The notes below the pieces were generated by a model that did no database searches, was not told the DNA's origin, and saw only the letters and a list, made by a program, of their open reading frames with translations. A stretch of DNA of 64,000 bases from assembly GCA_003550325.1 (NCBI GenBank), contig QKWP01001109.1:1-64000 (forward strand), read 5' to 3'. Position 1 is the first letter of the stretch. The number at the start of each line of letters is the position of its first letter. A program made the translations under genes and the position numbers. This document shows, piece by piece, positions 1-12,232 of this stretch. The DNA is from Gigaspora rosea. Lineage: Eukaryota; Glomeromycota; Glomeromycetes; Diversisporales; Gigasporaceae.

Positions 1-572
1 TAGCTAATTTACACAAAGTTTGTGTAAATTAAAAAAGGTACAAATTTGTAATTGTTTGTTTTGTGTAAATTAATTAATTCAAATATAGGTGATTGTACAA
101 ATTAAGTAATTTGTAAAAGAACCACTAAAATTTGATAATTAAAAACGCTGATAGACCTTAGAATTTGTTGGGGTTAAAGCAAAAAGAACAAAATTTTAAA
201 AAATAAAAAATTAAAAGGAATTTAAAGTATTTTATTTGTAAAATACTCAGTTTTTGTCCGTTTGGGATATATTATATGTTGAAATGAAGCCAGCAAAGAG
301 CTGAACAACTTTGTCTTAAGGAGCAAGACAAGTTTCCTTGGTCCAAATCGCAAAATTGAATAGAATATTTATTTATTTAAAATTTAATATATTTTAACAA
401 GAACAAGTTAAAATATTATAAAATTTGATAGCTATATGTAATTTTGTATTTTGAACAAGTTTATTTAATTGGCAAAAGCCTGTTTATATAATAAATTTTA
501 AGGAAAATTAAACTTTTGTTTAGGAAATTTTGGTACAAGTGATCGTCAGGAAGAGTTAATGATCTGCATCTA

Positions 573-644
573 AAATAATAACTTAATTATTGGGTAATTA
601 ATGTATTTACAACAATAGTAAATGCATTAATTAAGTTATTATTT
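573..644. repeat. Palindromic MITE-like sequence
   Basis: A near-perfect inverted repeat: an arm beginning aaataataacttaatta at 573 is matched by its reverse complement ending at 644, with about 7 nt of loop. No coding capacity. It is probably a miniature inverted-repeat element or hairpin; no target duplication was identified. Confidence 0.55.
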
Positions 645-1451
645 GTTTATATATTACAAGATATTATATAATTTTTTAACTAGTGTATATTTATTTTTAT
701 TAATGCTTTTTATTTTATTTCAGCCAACTAAACATTTACTCAGCAACGGTTCCAGATAAAATGCATCATCTAGATTTAGGGCTGTTTAATTATCAAGTAG
801 TATACACAAGAAAGATGCTAAAAGAACTATATGACAAGCTGCTATCGATGAACTTGATCAATGTTTATCACGAATTCCAAGCTAAAAATTTTTAGAGAAG
901 GTCTAAAAACATTAAGCAGTTTACAGCTGATGAGTATCGTAACATGATGAAAGTGTTTCTATTTATTGCTGAGAGTTTAATTAAAAAACATTACAAAGCA
1001 TCAATAGAAACAAGTGTCGCCAAGCATTACGATAGTGCATTAGTTAATGTTTATTATCATTGGAATAGAATATATTTATTTTGCCGAAAAGAATTTTTTC
1101 TTGAATCGGATTTTTTAAAGCTTAAAGTATGAATTTTAATATATATATATTAGTTAATAAATATATAATTATTTATATATATAATCTATTTCTAGAATCT
1201 GATTAAAAATTGGGCAAAGTTGTTTTTAAAACTTTTTACAAAGTATTCACGTTCGCAACTTAAACTACCTAAGTTACATAATTGGTGTTATTATATAATT
1301 ACAACAATAAAGGAATATGGTCCAATTAATGGGTTCACAGCAGAAACTTACGAAACTCTGCATAAAGACTATGTGAAAAAACCATGCAGAGCTAGCAACA
1401 AACGTGATGCAACTGGACAAATAATTCAAGTGGTTAGTATCAGTTATTGAA

Positions 1452-1558
1452 TAGCATAATCCAAATGCCACTCAATCATTTAACATTATTATATGACTTT
1501 ATAGATATGCATGTTTGTAAATATAATAATATTAAATGGTATATTTGGATTATGCCAT
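1452..1558. repeat. MITE-like inverted repeat in intron of transposase relic
   Basis: Arms starting gcataatccaaatg (1454) and ending catttggattatgc-like (about 1556) are reverse complements over about 40 bp with a short spacer. The element lies wholly inside the second predicted intron of the surrounding transposase relic, so it inserted into, or formed, intronic sequence. Confidence 0.6.
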
Positions 1559-1810
1559 TTAATATGTCAAAATTTTTAATTTTTGATTAGTATTATTTTA
1601 ATTTTTAACAAATGCTTTTTTATTGATTCTATTTCAATATAGGTTTCTCGTAATTCAACCATAAAATATTTATTTAATTGCAAAAAATCTGAACCGATTG
1701 TGAGACAGTGTCATAAAAAAATTGCAATAAATGGTCTTTTGGAATCATTTATATTAGAAACAGCTGATGATTTTTTTGCTTCTTATAAAGCAAAAAAAGA
1801 TTTGGCTCCT

Positions 1811-1912
1811 GAAGCATTACTATCTTTTGAACATTTTTTTTTCATCATTAAATAAATTCTTTGAAGCATTACTATCTTTTGAACATTTTTTTTCATCATT
1901 AAATAAATTCTT
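1811..1912 (+). repeat. 52-bp tandem duplication in the relic's last exon
   Basis: Two consecutive copies starting gaagcattactatcttttg at 1811 and 1863. The first copy has one extra T in its T-run (9 against 8), so the duplication also changes frame. This is part of the decay of the transposase relic. Confidence 0.85.
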
Positions 1913-1957
1913 TGACTTGTTTGAAGATTTGACTAAAGATATTAACAGGCAATACTA

Positions 1958-2756
1958 GTATTAAATGGTATAGTTATACAAACATGGTTGAAAATAAAGA
2001 TTATATAAAGTGCAATGTTAAAACAAAATACATTCATACATAATATCTAAATCAAATATACTATATACGCCTTTTAAAATAATACAAATTAAAGCTGGCT
2101 TCATAATTTTTAATTTTAGCAAAGTTGCTAGAATATTACCAGGATTCTTATGCAATTATTGAAAACAAGCAAATAAACCAAAAAGAAACAATATAAGCTT
2201 AGATATATTGTAATACTTATAACACCATACCTCTAAAACATGCATTTATTGCATTTTCTGCAAGAATTCACCATATATCAAAATCTTCAAAAAGCATTCA
2301 ATATTTATATATTATATACAGAAAATTGTTTTTATGGAATCTTTAGAATAGAATAGGATACTCCTCACCCTTTTAAACTTTCTAATCTGACCAATTCTCA
2401 TTAACTGTATAGACTGTCTCATATTTTAATTATTAGAAATATTAAAAATGATACTCAAATAAAAAAACGAATACTTTTAAAACATATATTAAAATTTCTT
2501 ATAACATCTAAATTTTTAGATTCACTATTTGCCAATATATGAAACTTTGTAACAATAACTTTTTCAATAAACATTGAAAAGCCAAAGAGAACTTAAAAAC
2601 CTAATCAAAATAGTATTGAACAGAAATACAATTAATATTAAAGGATAGTGTAGTTAGTTTGGTATTTAGTTTGTTTTCTTGCCATGTCTAACTTTTGTGA
2701 TTTAGTTTCATAAACTAACTTCTTAGTAGACAACTTTTAGATAGTAAAATCTGCAA
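1958..2756. other. No gene seen
   Basis: AT-rich sequence with frequent stops in all frames. Nothing recognisable apart from short low-complexity runs. Confidence 0.5.
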
Positions 2757-2829
2757 AATGATCTATGATTCCTACAATGATCTATGATTCCTACAACGAT
2801 CTATGATTTCTATAACGATCTATAATTAT
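2757..2829. repeat. 19-bp tandem repeat, about 4 copies
   Basis: The unit atgatctatgattcctaca recurs about four times with increasing divergence in the last copies (cgatctatgatttctat, cgatctataatta). A simple minisatellite. Confidence 0.85.
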
Positions 2830-2999
2830 TGTGTATAGTAACCAAAGCTTTGACACTTGTTCGGTTCTTGTCATTCTGACAGAGTTAAATTTCTATTGAA
2901 AGCTTTTTTGGAGTAGCCTATGATAATTCTTGGATTGTAGGAAATTCTGAGGCTATAGCTCTTTTGTTAAGCAAATCTAAATTTCAGGAAAATAGGATT

Positions 3000-3450
3000 T
3001 TTTTTTTTGTTTTTATTTGTTTTTCTTCACTAATTAACTTTTTTTTTTGATAGAGGCTTCTTTTGTGGATTTGGTTCCAAGGATTATCAGCTAATATAGT
3101 GAGTATTCTAGTTGCCGTTTAATTATTTGGTCTTTTTTGTTTTTGCTAATTAATTTTCTTTTTTCTTTTTTTTTTGATATAAACTTCTCTTGCAAATCAA
3201 GATTCTAAAAATGGTTAGTAAGTATTCTGGTTGGTTTGGTTGATTGGTTTTTCTTTCTAATTATTTCTTTTCTTATTATTATTATTTTTTTTTTTAAAAT
3301 AAGGACTTTTTTTTTAGGTCAGGGCTTCAAGAATAATCTGCTATATAGTAAATATTCCTGCTATTTTGATCGTTTTGTATATTCTTTGCTAGTTAATTTT
3401 CTTTTTCTCTTTTTTTTTGATAGGAGTTTTTGCAGATGGGAGTTATCAGT
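3000..3450. repeat. Degenerate ~115-130 bp tandem repeat, 4 units
   Basis: A T-rich block headed by (g/t)ctaattaattttctttttt and followed by a gata/aggac segment recurs near 3030, 3145, 3256 and 3388. Other shared words are ttatcagctaatata and gtaagtattctg. No protein match was recognised. Four old tandem copies of a non-coding unit are likely. Confidence 0.6.
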
Positions 3451-3739
3451 TAATATGATAATTTTTTAACACTTAAGAATTTTCTGCACTTTTAAGATTC
3501 TTTGACAAATTTCAGTTTTCTTAATAAGTATTAAGAACGTTCACATTGGTCAAGGCATCGTGACCTGAAAATTTGTGGTATTTTTTTTAATAATATGTGA
3601 TATCATTTTTTATATTAAAAAAATGGGTATATAATATCTATATAATAACCAATTTGTAAAATTAATAAAATTTCTTCATAGTTTGCAACCATTAAAAAAC
3701 TAAAATTATATTAATATGGTATTTACCCAGTACAAGTTA

Positions 3740-3965
3740 TTTAATAGCTATTGTTATTAAGTAATAGAATACTTATAGTTGTTTAATATAGTATTTATAC
3801 ATTATTTAACAGTTATTGTTAAGTAATAGAATACTTATAGTTTTTAATATAGCGTTTATACATCATTTAATAGTAGGTATTAAGTAATAGAATACTTATA
3901 GTTGTTTAATATAGCATTTATACATTAATTAATAGTAGGTATTAAATAATAGAATGTATAGCATT
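3740..3965. repeat. ~61-bp tandem repeat, 4 units
   Basis: The word gtaatagaatacttatag recurs at about 3761, 3823, 3884 and (mutated) 3945, each followed by tttaatatag(t/c)(a/g)tttatacat. A diverged minisatellite. Confidence 0.8.
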
Positions 3966-5955
3966 GTTTAATATAAATTAATTGTGTTATTTAACTAATA
4001 GTATTAAATAATGTATAGATTAGTATAAAGCAATAGCTTCAAAACTTCCTGATAATAGAGTATTGATGTAGATCCAAGTAAAAAAGATAGTCTTTAATAT
4101 AATTTATTTATTTATTAACCCAAAGGTCTAAAATTTTCTTAACTTGAAAGATGTTAATCTAGAAAAGTCTTTGACGATTATTAATAAATGTCTTTAAATG
4201 AAAATCTTTAGAGTTTAATTTCATGATCTTATTATCGTGATACTTTATTAACCCAGTAATATAATCTTAGAGATCGATATTAAGGTAATTAAAAACTAAA
4301 ATCAATCAAGTAGTTAAATAATTACAGTCATAAAATGAAAATGAATAATAGCCTCTTATCGAATTTCAGACTGAAAAAAAACATTCTCTTGAAAATTCTA
4401 TTATTAAAGATTATGTATTTCTAAAATAATCGTAATGAGACGTATGCAAAAACGAAAATTTTGATACTACATAGGGTGAAATGAATTTCACTTGTACTAT
4501 TCGAATTTAACGAATTGAAATATACCAAGATAAAATTGCGAAACCATAATAACAGAATCTACATTCATTGAGGCTAGTATAAATGAATTATAAACGCTCT
4601 AATTTGTGTGTGTCATTTAATGGTAACTTCCTATTATTAAAAAATATATAATATTATTAAATGTATTTTGCTCAAATTCACTTAGCAACGACACAAGTTG
4701 ATTAAACTTGAATTTTTTACCAAATACTTCAGTAAATGCCATTCCTCGTCACGACCGTTTTCTTATAAATACTTCTGTTAACTCGATCATTTTTTTCTGA
4801 TCCAGCATTTCACAAGTTGAAGGTGCAGTCACCAATACTAAAAAATCGGTAATATTTAAAGACGGTAAACATTTAATTCTTCTATTTCTTTCGTTAAAAT
4901 TAATTAAGTAATTTTATTGATTAAACCTTATACTACATTTATTTGTCTAGAAAAAAAAATTGAGTTAAAAGTAGACCATAGATACAAGAAATCTGACGTC
5001 TATAGTTTTGAAATATTACTTTGAGTAATTTAGGTAATTTAATGAATTCTTCAGTGCATCTATGGTACATAGTTTTATATTACAAAAAAAAAAAAAAAGA
5101 GAAGTGCCTATAGAGGGTACACCACTACAATATATCGAACTTCAAACGGTGTTCAATACTCAAACAAATTGCAAATGAAGATTTAAGTCAATCTATTAAT
5201 GATGAATTTTAAACTAAAGATAGTGCAAATCTTATTAATCTACATATTGCCCACTCGAAATTACGGCTAATGTAATAAATTCGAGTATTTCAGCGCAAGG
5301 CAAATATTATTCTTGAAAATATGAAAAATAAGCGTTTGAATGTTTGGCAAAGGCAAATTTCCTAGAACTATAGAACTTTATGGTGAGATTCTCAAAAATA
5401 ATCTGCATGATCAAGAAAGTATTATAAAAATAAATATGAATTACTACTGGTTACAGATCCGTAAAACACTACTGAATTAGATCATTATTTGGTATAAGTA
5501 AGCTTACAGGCATACATACTGTACATGGTCAATGAAATTAGATCTAACCGTATTGTAATTCCCACTGACTTGACTGTAATTCTAGCCAAATTGCAGAATT
5601 TTGCAGAATTTTGCAGATCACGGCATTTCAGATCATGTGATTTAATGATCTTAAAAATGTCGAGGATAAAATTTAAAGTCTCGATTTGAAACTATAAGGC
5701 CTGCTAAAATCCATATATACTCTTTAAATATCAAATCTACCCCAAACCTTACCCTAACCCTATAATACAAAAACAAAAAAAAAACATACCAAAAAAATTT
5801 TAAAATTTCATTTCAAATAAATCGCATCATCCTCAACAAAAAATAGTATATTTGATATCTGTAAATTAAATGATCCCGGTTGAAAAAAACCATAACGTAA
5901 ATTTAAATTACATGGTTTTTTGGCCATGTGATTAATGTCGGCCAAAACTTTCATA
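3966..5955. other. Intergenic, no supported gene
   Basis: No open frame or domain is recognisable. The stretch 5100-5500 has slightly more coding-like composition and fragments such as NLINLHIAHSKLR, but stops break every frame. It could be an unrecognisable relic. Confidence 0.4.
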
Positions 5956-5959
5956 GGGC

Positions 5960-6003
5960 TTGGCATGCACAAAATCACGTATTGAACAGATTTGTGCATG
6001 CCA
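5960..6003. repeat. Short inverted repeat (ggcatgcacaaa / tttgtgcatgcc)
   Basis: Perfect 12-bp arms around a spacer of about 18 nt. It could be the end of a larger foldback element or a hairpin. No function is assigned. Confidence 0.6.
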
Positions 6004-6296
6004 GGCACTATTAACTATAAACTGTTAATGTACTGTACTGCAGTACTGATGTAAAGTTACATTATGATATCGTTAATAAATTTTTGTAAGTTTTTGCACT
6101 ATTCTTTATGTTAATTATTATTAACTAGCACATGGTCATTTCGTTAAATTAAAAAAAGGCATTTCAAAATATTTTAGCAACATAATTAGGAGTTTTTACA
6201 TTTCATATATAACTTAAACAAGTCGATATATACTTAAAACATATATATGTATGTATTAAATTTTAAATTTAAATTACATACATAACCACATCACAT

Positions 6297-6456
6297 AGGT
6301 TTTTGAAGTTTTAATTATCTTGATGTAAATTATATTAGGTTTTTGAAGTTTTAATTATCTTGATGTAAATTATATTAGATTTTTGAAGTTTTAATTACCT
6401 TGATGTAAATTATATTAGGTTTTTGAAGTTTTAATTATCTTGGATGTAAATTATAA
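6297..6456. repeat. 40-bp tandem repeat, 4 copies
   Basis: The unit aggtttttgaagttttaatt plus atcttgatgtaaattatatt is repeated four times head to tail with only single-base differences; the last copy has an inserted g. High similarity between copies suggests a young minisatellite. Confidence 0.92.
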
Positions 6457-7036
6457 AGCGTTTCATAGATTCTGCCTACAGAACATATCGGCGAATTTGA
6501 TTCAATATTCTCCGATATTTTGTATGCTGAAATTAACCATGAGGATTATTAGAAGGATTAGAAGGATTAGATTGATAATTTTTTTATATTTTACTAAATT
6601 CATTGTATTTGCACTAGGGATGTTATCCTGTTCATCCAAACTCTGTTCGGCCCTGTTTGAAACCCAAACCAGTTAAACTCGAGTTTTTGTAGTCACATGA
6701 TTTTTACTATAATTTTTAAACTCCTCCTGCTCAAATTGGGTTCGGATCGGTTAGATGAGCAAAATGCTTGATTAGTAATTGACTTTAGACTTTTAATTAC
6801 TATCGTGCATTGACAAAAAATATCTTTTTTCGATTGGCCAATTATTATGGCGTTATACTAATATGACGAAGATAGAATTTTAATTGAAAGTTAATTGTGA
6901 TATTATGACGATATTAATTTTTTTTTCTTTAATTAATTACCACGATATTATATAATGAAAATTGCTTTTTTTAATATATAAATGAGCGAATTTTTTTGTT
7001 TGCACATATTTTACTTATTTACTTAAACTTCGTAAG

Positions 7037-7459
7037 ATGGGTAAAGAAAACGCACTTGACCAATTTATTAACCAAATTAAGCATACCTCTTTGAGCTCTC
7101 AAAATACACTTGAATCCGAAACACTTTCAGAAATAACAAACCATCCCCAAAAACGATTGAAAAAAGATCATTTCTGGGATGAACTTGTTGAAATTGGTGA
7201 TAAACGACATTGCAATAAACCTTATTCAATAGATACTGGTCTTGTACGCTATTCTGGACTTGCACAAATGGCACGTAATTATTTGATTGTGCAGGCTACT
7301 TCTGTATCTAGTGAAGAAATGTTTTCTAAAGCCAAAAATACAATTAATCCAATCCGTAATCGACTACCTAAAAACATGGTACGAATCAGGCATCCTCGAC
7401 TGTGTAGAATATTATTAAACCGGGTATTATTATGTTGTTCACAAATAAATAATACATAG
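7037..7459 (+). pseudogene. hAT transposase C-terminal fragment
   Basis: An open frame of 140 codons whose middle (about residues 75-118) is the hAT dimerisation region: LAQMARNYLIVQATSVSSEE, then MFSKAKNTINPIRNRLPKNMVR. In hAT proteins this hydrophobic block with an SxE/R-x-F-S-x-A signature lies at the C-terminus. After NMVR the frame leaves the family (RHPRLCRILL), suggesting a small indel. The N-terminal 40 residues are Ser/Glu-rich linker. The BED finger and catalytic domain are absent upstream, so this is a truncated relic or a domesticated fragment. The ATG at 7037 is the first in frame. Confidence 0.75.
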
Positions 7460-7559
7460 CAATAGATGCAATAAATATTATAAATGCATAATACGTATAT
7501 TTTACAAATATAAAATTGCTTTAATAAATATATAGCATGCTTTATTAAATTGTTCAAGC

Positions 7560-8295
7560 AAGCATAACGGTCATACGAAATGTCAAATGATCTGCATCAT
7601 ATTGAATATAGTATATAGTATTTTAATAAGTTTGAACTATTTGTAACTCGAAAAAGTTTTAAAATTACTAAATGAAATTCTAGATAAAAGATTGCAATAT
7701 ATATAGATTTATTTATTCATTTAAACCCCATAATTATTTATTTTATTTAATTTATTTAACCAAAAGTTTCTTTATTCAAAAGGTTTTTATTGGTTGAAGG
7801 CACTATCACGTGTGTATATACAGTATACAATATGTCCTTTAATTTATGGGCAATATCGATATCGATATGATGATCATACAAATTTCACCGCTTTTTTCTT
7901 AGTCAATTAAAGTTTGTTTAAACAATAGTAACTCAGAATATATATCATTCTCTCTTGTTGCTCTAAATAAAAATGTTGCTTAGGTTCGTTATTTTTTAAT
8001 TATTCACTTTATGTTTTTTAATATTCGCCGGAATACAATTAGCGGAATATGTCACATGATTTATCATGTGAATAATTTATAACAATCGAAAAGTGTTCAA
8101 TTATCATTATGTTTAATAATGAGAATAGAGAATAGTATATCTATAAAGTAATTATCGATGAAATAATTTCCACTCATGCAGTTTTACATATCTATTTTAG
8201 GTTTTATATAAAATAGCTACTTAATGAGGTTTTATATATTCATCTTAGGTTTTATAAATAACCAATCAAAGATGATGTTGATTTTATAGAAAATC
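7560..8295. other. Intergenic, no gene seen
   Basis: AT-rich with many stops. It contains two partial repeats of ttaggttttata(t/a)a (8195-8260) but nothing assignable. Confidence 0.4.
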
Positions 8296-8390
8296 AAGAC
8301 AAGAGAAGTTAAAAAATTGAAGAAAAAGATGTGATAAAAGAAGTTAGAAAATTGAAGAAAAAGAAGTTAAAAAATTGAGACGAAAAAAAT
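8296..8390. repeat. Purine-rich tandem repeat (gaagttaaaaaattgaagaaa)
   Basis: Three degenerate copies of a unit of about 30 bp (gaagtta(a/g)aaaattgaagaaaaag). Low-complexity minisatellite, no start codon context. Confidence 0.7.
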
Positions 8391-8754
8391 TTACTAATAG
8401 ATAAGTGTTTTGTATTTTATACTTATATATTGGATATATGATTATTAATTTACATTTGTTATGTAGTAACAACAATACTTCTTATATACTAGAAGTAAAA
8501 TTTGAGTTATGTATATATATATAATACAAAACTTGGGACAGTATTGTAATATTTATTTATTTTATTTTTGTTTTAAAACCTTTTTAAGAGAATGCCAGAA
8601 GGTGTAATTTAAATTTGTACTATTTTTATAATTAAGACTTTATAATTAAATATTTTTAAGTTGGGCCCATATTCATAATTATTTTCAAATTCGGGATCCG
8701 ATATATAAATCCCTCTAAAAAATTAATCATAGAGGTTCTACAATTATGCAAGCT

Positions 8755-8842
8755 GCAATAATTAATTATTTAATCAATTATTTGATTATTTGATTTATCA
8801 ATTAATCAATTAATTAGTTGATTGATTAGTTGATTAGTGGAT
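8755..8842. repeat. attaatca / tgattaat palindromic cluster
   Basis: A dense run of the words attaat, tgatta and aatcaatt in both orientations, able to form several hairpins. Possibly the core of a foldback element. Confidence 0.5.
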
Positions 8843-9111
8843 CAGCATCTCAACAAAGATTAATTAATTTTTCTAAATTTATAAGCAATTATTCTAAAAG
8901 AATAACTCTCAGTAGCATGAGTAAAGGTGTGCCTTGTAAGACTTCTAAAGCTATATAAGGTAAAACATCAAAATTAGTCTACCATAAATTTCTTTCTCTT
9001 TTAGTTTGGTAATTGGCTTAATTGGTTTCTTAATTTTAGATTAGCAATTAAGCACACATCATTATTAGAAATTAATCATATATTCAGTATTAAATATCTT
9101 TGTATTTATTG

Positions 9112-9305
9112 GCAGAATTTTACAGAAAGGCTACCAAAATTCTGAATTGGATGCATTAAATCTAGATTGGTGTTTAGCTAGCAGGTTCTATAGCAAAATT
9201 ATCTGCTAGAAATTTTTTACTTAATGAAAGGATAAGATTTCATTAGTAAAATTGTTTATAATCTTGGCCAATTCAGATTTATCTGATATATTCTGACTTA
9301 GAATT
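9112..9305 (+). repeat. Dispersed repeat family A, copy 1
   Basis: Shares order and words with 31995-32220 (same orientation) and 32597-32823 (inverted): ttttacag, then ggatgcattaaatctagattgg, then gcaggttctatagcaaaatt, then ttttttacttaatgaa, then atcttggccaattcagat. No protein is recognisable. Three copies in one 64-kb window show that it is a repeat family. Confidence 0.7.
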
Positions 9306-10843
9306 TTTGGGACCCTCTTTTATATACATGTGTTTTGGATAGTAAAAATTGCTTTTTAATGATTTTTATATTTTTTGGCAAAATTTAATAAAATGGTTTA
9401 AAATATTGTTGATAATGACATTGATGTATAATACTGAAGTTACTATATTTAATTGGTTAATTTTAACTTCAATGTTGCTAGCTGAAATTAATTTTTATAT
9501 TTGCTAAAATTATTGCCAAAAGTTTTTGAACTCTTTTTATTAAAATACATCAAATAGTATAATTATTTTGGAGAGTTTCATATATAAAATTAAGCAGTGC
9601 CAAAATGTTTGCCAAAAGTACTTTTTTAAAAATATTTTAGGCACACATATATACTTTTGTATGAGTTTTTATAAGTATAATATTCCAATTTTAATTAAGT
9701 TAAATAAAGCTGATTTAACTGTATAATATACTAGTTATAGTTTAACTTTTGTTTTTTATTTTTTTTATAATTTTATACCATTTTAACCAAAATTATTTTA
9801 TTTTAAAAAATAAATTTATACATCATATGTGTGATATTGTTACACCTGCCACAAATTATAAAATCAGATGTAATATAAAATCAAACCAATTAAAATAACC
9901 CATTTTTTTTATTGGTTAGGGTTAGGGTGAGGTATAGATTGTGTTTATGGACAGAAGTGGTTTTATAGTAAAATTTTGCAAGGAATTTTTTTGTTAGTAT
10001 CCTAAGAGTAGTTTCATATACTCAATTTTAAGTTATAAATAATTTTTGACAAAAACGAACATTTGGTTTGAATTTTTTGGTCATATAATGTTATACCTGA
10101 TTTTGAAATTTGATTGGGAGAGCAAAATATAAGGTGCATTGCATGAGGTAATGAATAAATTTACTCTTATTTTAAATATAGACAAAAACCTACTTTGCTT
10201 TTTTTTATTAAATGAGTTTATTAGAAATGGATTTGGGCTCTAAATTTCTTATATTGAAACTTATTTAGTCTTTCTTATATTATGAGTTTCCTATATCAAG
10301 AATTATTTGTATACAGAAAAAAAAATAGGAATTGTGATTACTCTTTGGTAACAAATACTGATAAGGTGAATATATATTGTGGCTGCTTATGCTGAGATCC
10401 GGAGTCTTTATTTAAATCTATAATACCTACTAAAATCCACAAATACCCTTTTATTAATAATCCTAACTCTAAATCCTAACCAAACTAAAAAAAAATACCC
10501 CTAAAAAAGCCTTCTAAAATTTTATTCTTTCATAATAAAATAACTTAAATTCTCATATAAGCCAATCTCAGTATAAGCTACTACAATTTGTATATTTAAG
10601 TCTTATATATTTAATTAGGGATGTTAAGTGGTTTATTCAGTCTGGTTCTGGTTCAGTTCCAAGAAGTTCAAAGAAAAAATGAACTAAACTGAAGTTCAAT
10701 GAACTTTAGTTTAACTTTAAAGTTTGAACTTGAGTTTGAACTTGAGTTCATAAACTTAAAGCATAAACTTCAGGTCAGCTTTAAGTTCAAGCTTGAGTTT
10801 ATGAACTAGGTTATTTAATTTGAATAATTTTACTTTATATTCA

Positions 10844-11238
10844 TTAAGGGTAGAGTGTACAAATTTTCAATTTCATATAAAATCGATTGTAGATCAACTT
10901 TGTGTAACCAATTTATATGATATCATATCTGATATAATTTACATGTAAACATCATATGATATGACCAATCAATTCTTTGTACAACTTACAAAAATCATAT
11001 AGCATACTACAAAAATTTAATTATATGTAAAGTTAATTTTTTTTAAAGCAATGGATATTGCGAAACTTCATTATTATAAACAAACTATTTAAAACTACCT
11101 ATTATATAAATTTTATACAATTTGGTCAAAACATTAAAAAAATTTATCAGAAGCATTTTTTTATTTACTATATAAAAATCTAATACTGTATACCACATAG
11201 ATCATATGAAAAATAATTTATGTTCACCCTACCCTTAA
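10844..11238. mobile_element. TTAA-bounded MITE (family T), copy 1
   Basis: Begins ttaagggtagagtgtacaaa and ends in the reverse complement (caccctacccttaa). TTAA at both edges fits a TTAA target duplication, as in piggyBac-type elements, but the first internal bases (GGG) differ from canonical piggyBac ends, so the superfamily is only inferred. A second copy of the family is at 13423-14802. 395 bp, no coding capacity. Confidence 0.65.
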
Positions 11239-11248
11239 ATATTTAGTT

Positions 11249-11375
11249 TATACTGTATTAAATATATAAGTGCTACCAAGGAAAAAGGCCTCTCGGACTT
11301 TCAAGTATATCAAAATCTAATATACTTGAAAGTCTAAATGGCCTTTTCCCTTGGAACCACTCATATATAATACAG
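11249..11375. repeat. Hairpin MITE-like palindrome
   Basis: Arms of about 55 bp (tactgtattaaatatataag ... ggactttcaagtatat) are near-perfect reverse complements around about 12 nt. The transcript would fold into a long hairpin. Nested in the 10616-11693 element. Confidence 0.75.
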
Positions 11376-11799
11376 TATATACTTAGATATATTTAGATAT
11401 ACCCAATATTATAAGCGATATTTACAAGATTCTAACTATGTATATATATTATTTGGTGTAATCTACTTATATCAATAAAACTATATATTATGGTTGAACT
11501 ACTAGTTCATAAACCGGGTTTCTAAACTAGTTTTATAAATAAAGTTTATAAACCAGATTTATAAACCAAGTTATAAACTAGATTATAAAACTAGGTTGAA
11601 AACTACTAGTTAATTTTTCTCTGAATGTACTACGAAAAAAACTAGTTTGGACCAGGTTTGAACCATATTCATTTGAACTACTTAATATCTCTATATTTAA
11701 TCAATATTAAATATTTAATTTTTTTTTTATCATTAAAGTTAAAAGCAGATTGTGAAATAATTTCTAATCATCTATCATTTTAAAATGTTATGGAATATC

Positions 11800-12220
11800 A
11801 AAAAAACTTGGTTCTGAATATTATATTCTTGTTTTAAAATATGCTTCAATGAGATCTTTGTGCAAAAACCTACAACATACATTGCATTTGGAGGAAAAGT
11901 AAAATTTTCTTATTACTTTGCATCACATCTGATCTTCAAATAATTTATTTACATAGAATTATTCATCGAGATTTACATAGTGGTAATATTTGACAGGATA
12001 CTTTACATAGTGCAAATATTTGTAAAATATGATATTAACAATAACAAGGCTAAATTGCAAATATGTTTGTATGGTTTATGATCCTCTGTTAAAAACACAC
12101 CATATTGCTATGTTAGTCAAATAAAAACGTGCTGCGCAAAAGAACCAAAAGAACCAAAAGAACATCCATTAGCAATAAAGCTATATGATATTTTCACTAA
12201 ATGGCAAAATAATGAAATAA
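11800..12220 (+). pseudogene. Protein kinase relic
   Basis: Around 11932-11990 one frame reads DLQIIYLHRIIHRDLHSGNI, an excellent kinase catalytic-loop motif (HRD, with Asp, and the following Asn). Further on, a frame gives KLYDIFTKWQNNE, like the end of the C-lobe in Rhizophagus-type kinases. Frames change and stops occur between them, and neither the N-lobe nor DFG could be read. An old, dead copy of the expanded kinase family seen intact elsewhere in the window. Confidence 0.6.
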
Positions 12221-12232
12221 TTTTATTTTTAC

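Larger units (their letters stand above)
723..1957 (+). pseudogene. Plavaka/KDZ-like transposase relic
   Basis: Fragments of a transposase-like protein family that I recognise as abundant in Rhizophagus genomes. In order they are a segment with KMHHLDLGLFNYQ (about 762-800), a segment with KQFTADEYRNMMKVFLFIAE (about 907-1130), one with FTKYSRSQLKLPKLHNW (about 1197-1430) and a C-terminal piece with LLSFEHFF. Introns are plausible at about 1129-1195 (ends ttctag) and 1431-1641 (ends aatatag). The copy is dead: a frame change and stops around 845-910, a stop after the last segment, and a 52-bp internal tandem duplication at 1811-1912. The second intron holds an inverted-repeat insertion (1452-1558). 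The Plavaka (CACTA-related) assignment is from memory of the family; the protein relationship is firmer than the transposon name. Confidence 0.65.
10616..11693. mobile_element. Non-autonomous hAT-like element, 8-bp target duplication
   Basis: Terminal inverted repeats tagggatgttaagtggtt at 10616 and its counterpart (aactacttaatatctcta) ending at 11693. The flanks are identical 8-mers, tatttaat, at 10608-10615 and 11694-11701. An 8-bp duplication with TAG(G/A)G(A)-type ends is the hAT signature. The interior has degenerate gaacttgagttt/ttataaacca repeats and no transposase. Two further elements are nested inside it (10844-11238 and 11249-11375). Confidence 0.85.

Noticed and set aside
5735-5760. 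Telomere-like accctaaccct words (also near 9915 and 61850)
   Set aside because: Only one or two units each, interstitial and without an array; not evidence for a chromosome end.
6297-6456. CRISPR-like direct repeats
   Set aside because: The 40-bp units are contiguous with no unique spacers, and the genome is eukaryotic; a minisatellite.
9820-9900. tRNA or snRNA-like folding
   Set aside because: No A/B box pair, anticodon arm or conserved snRNA motif could be read here or elsewhere in the window.
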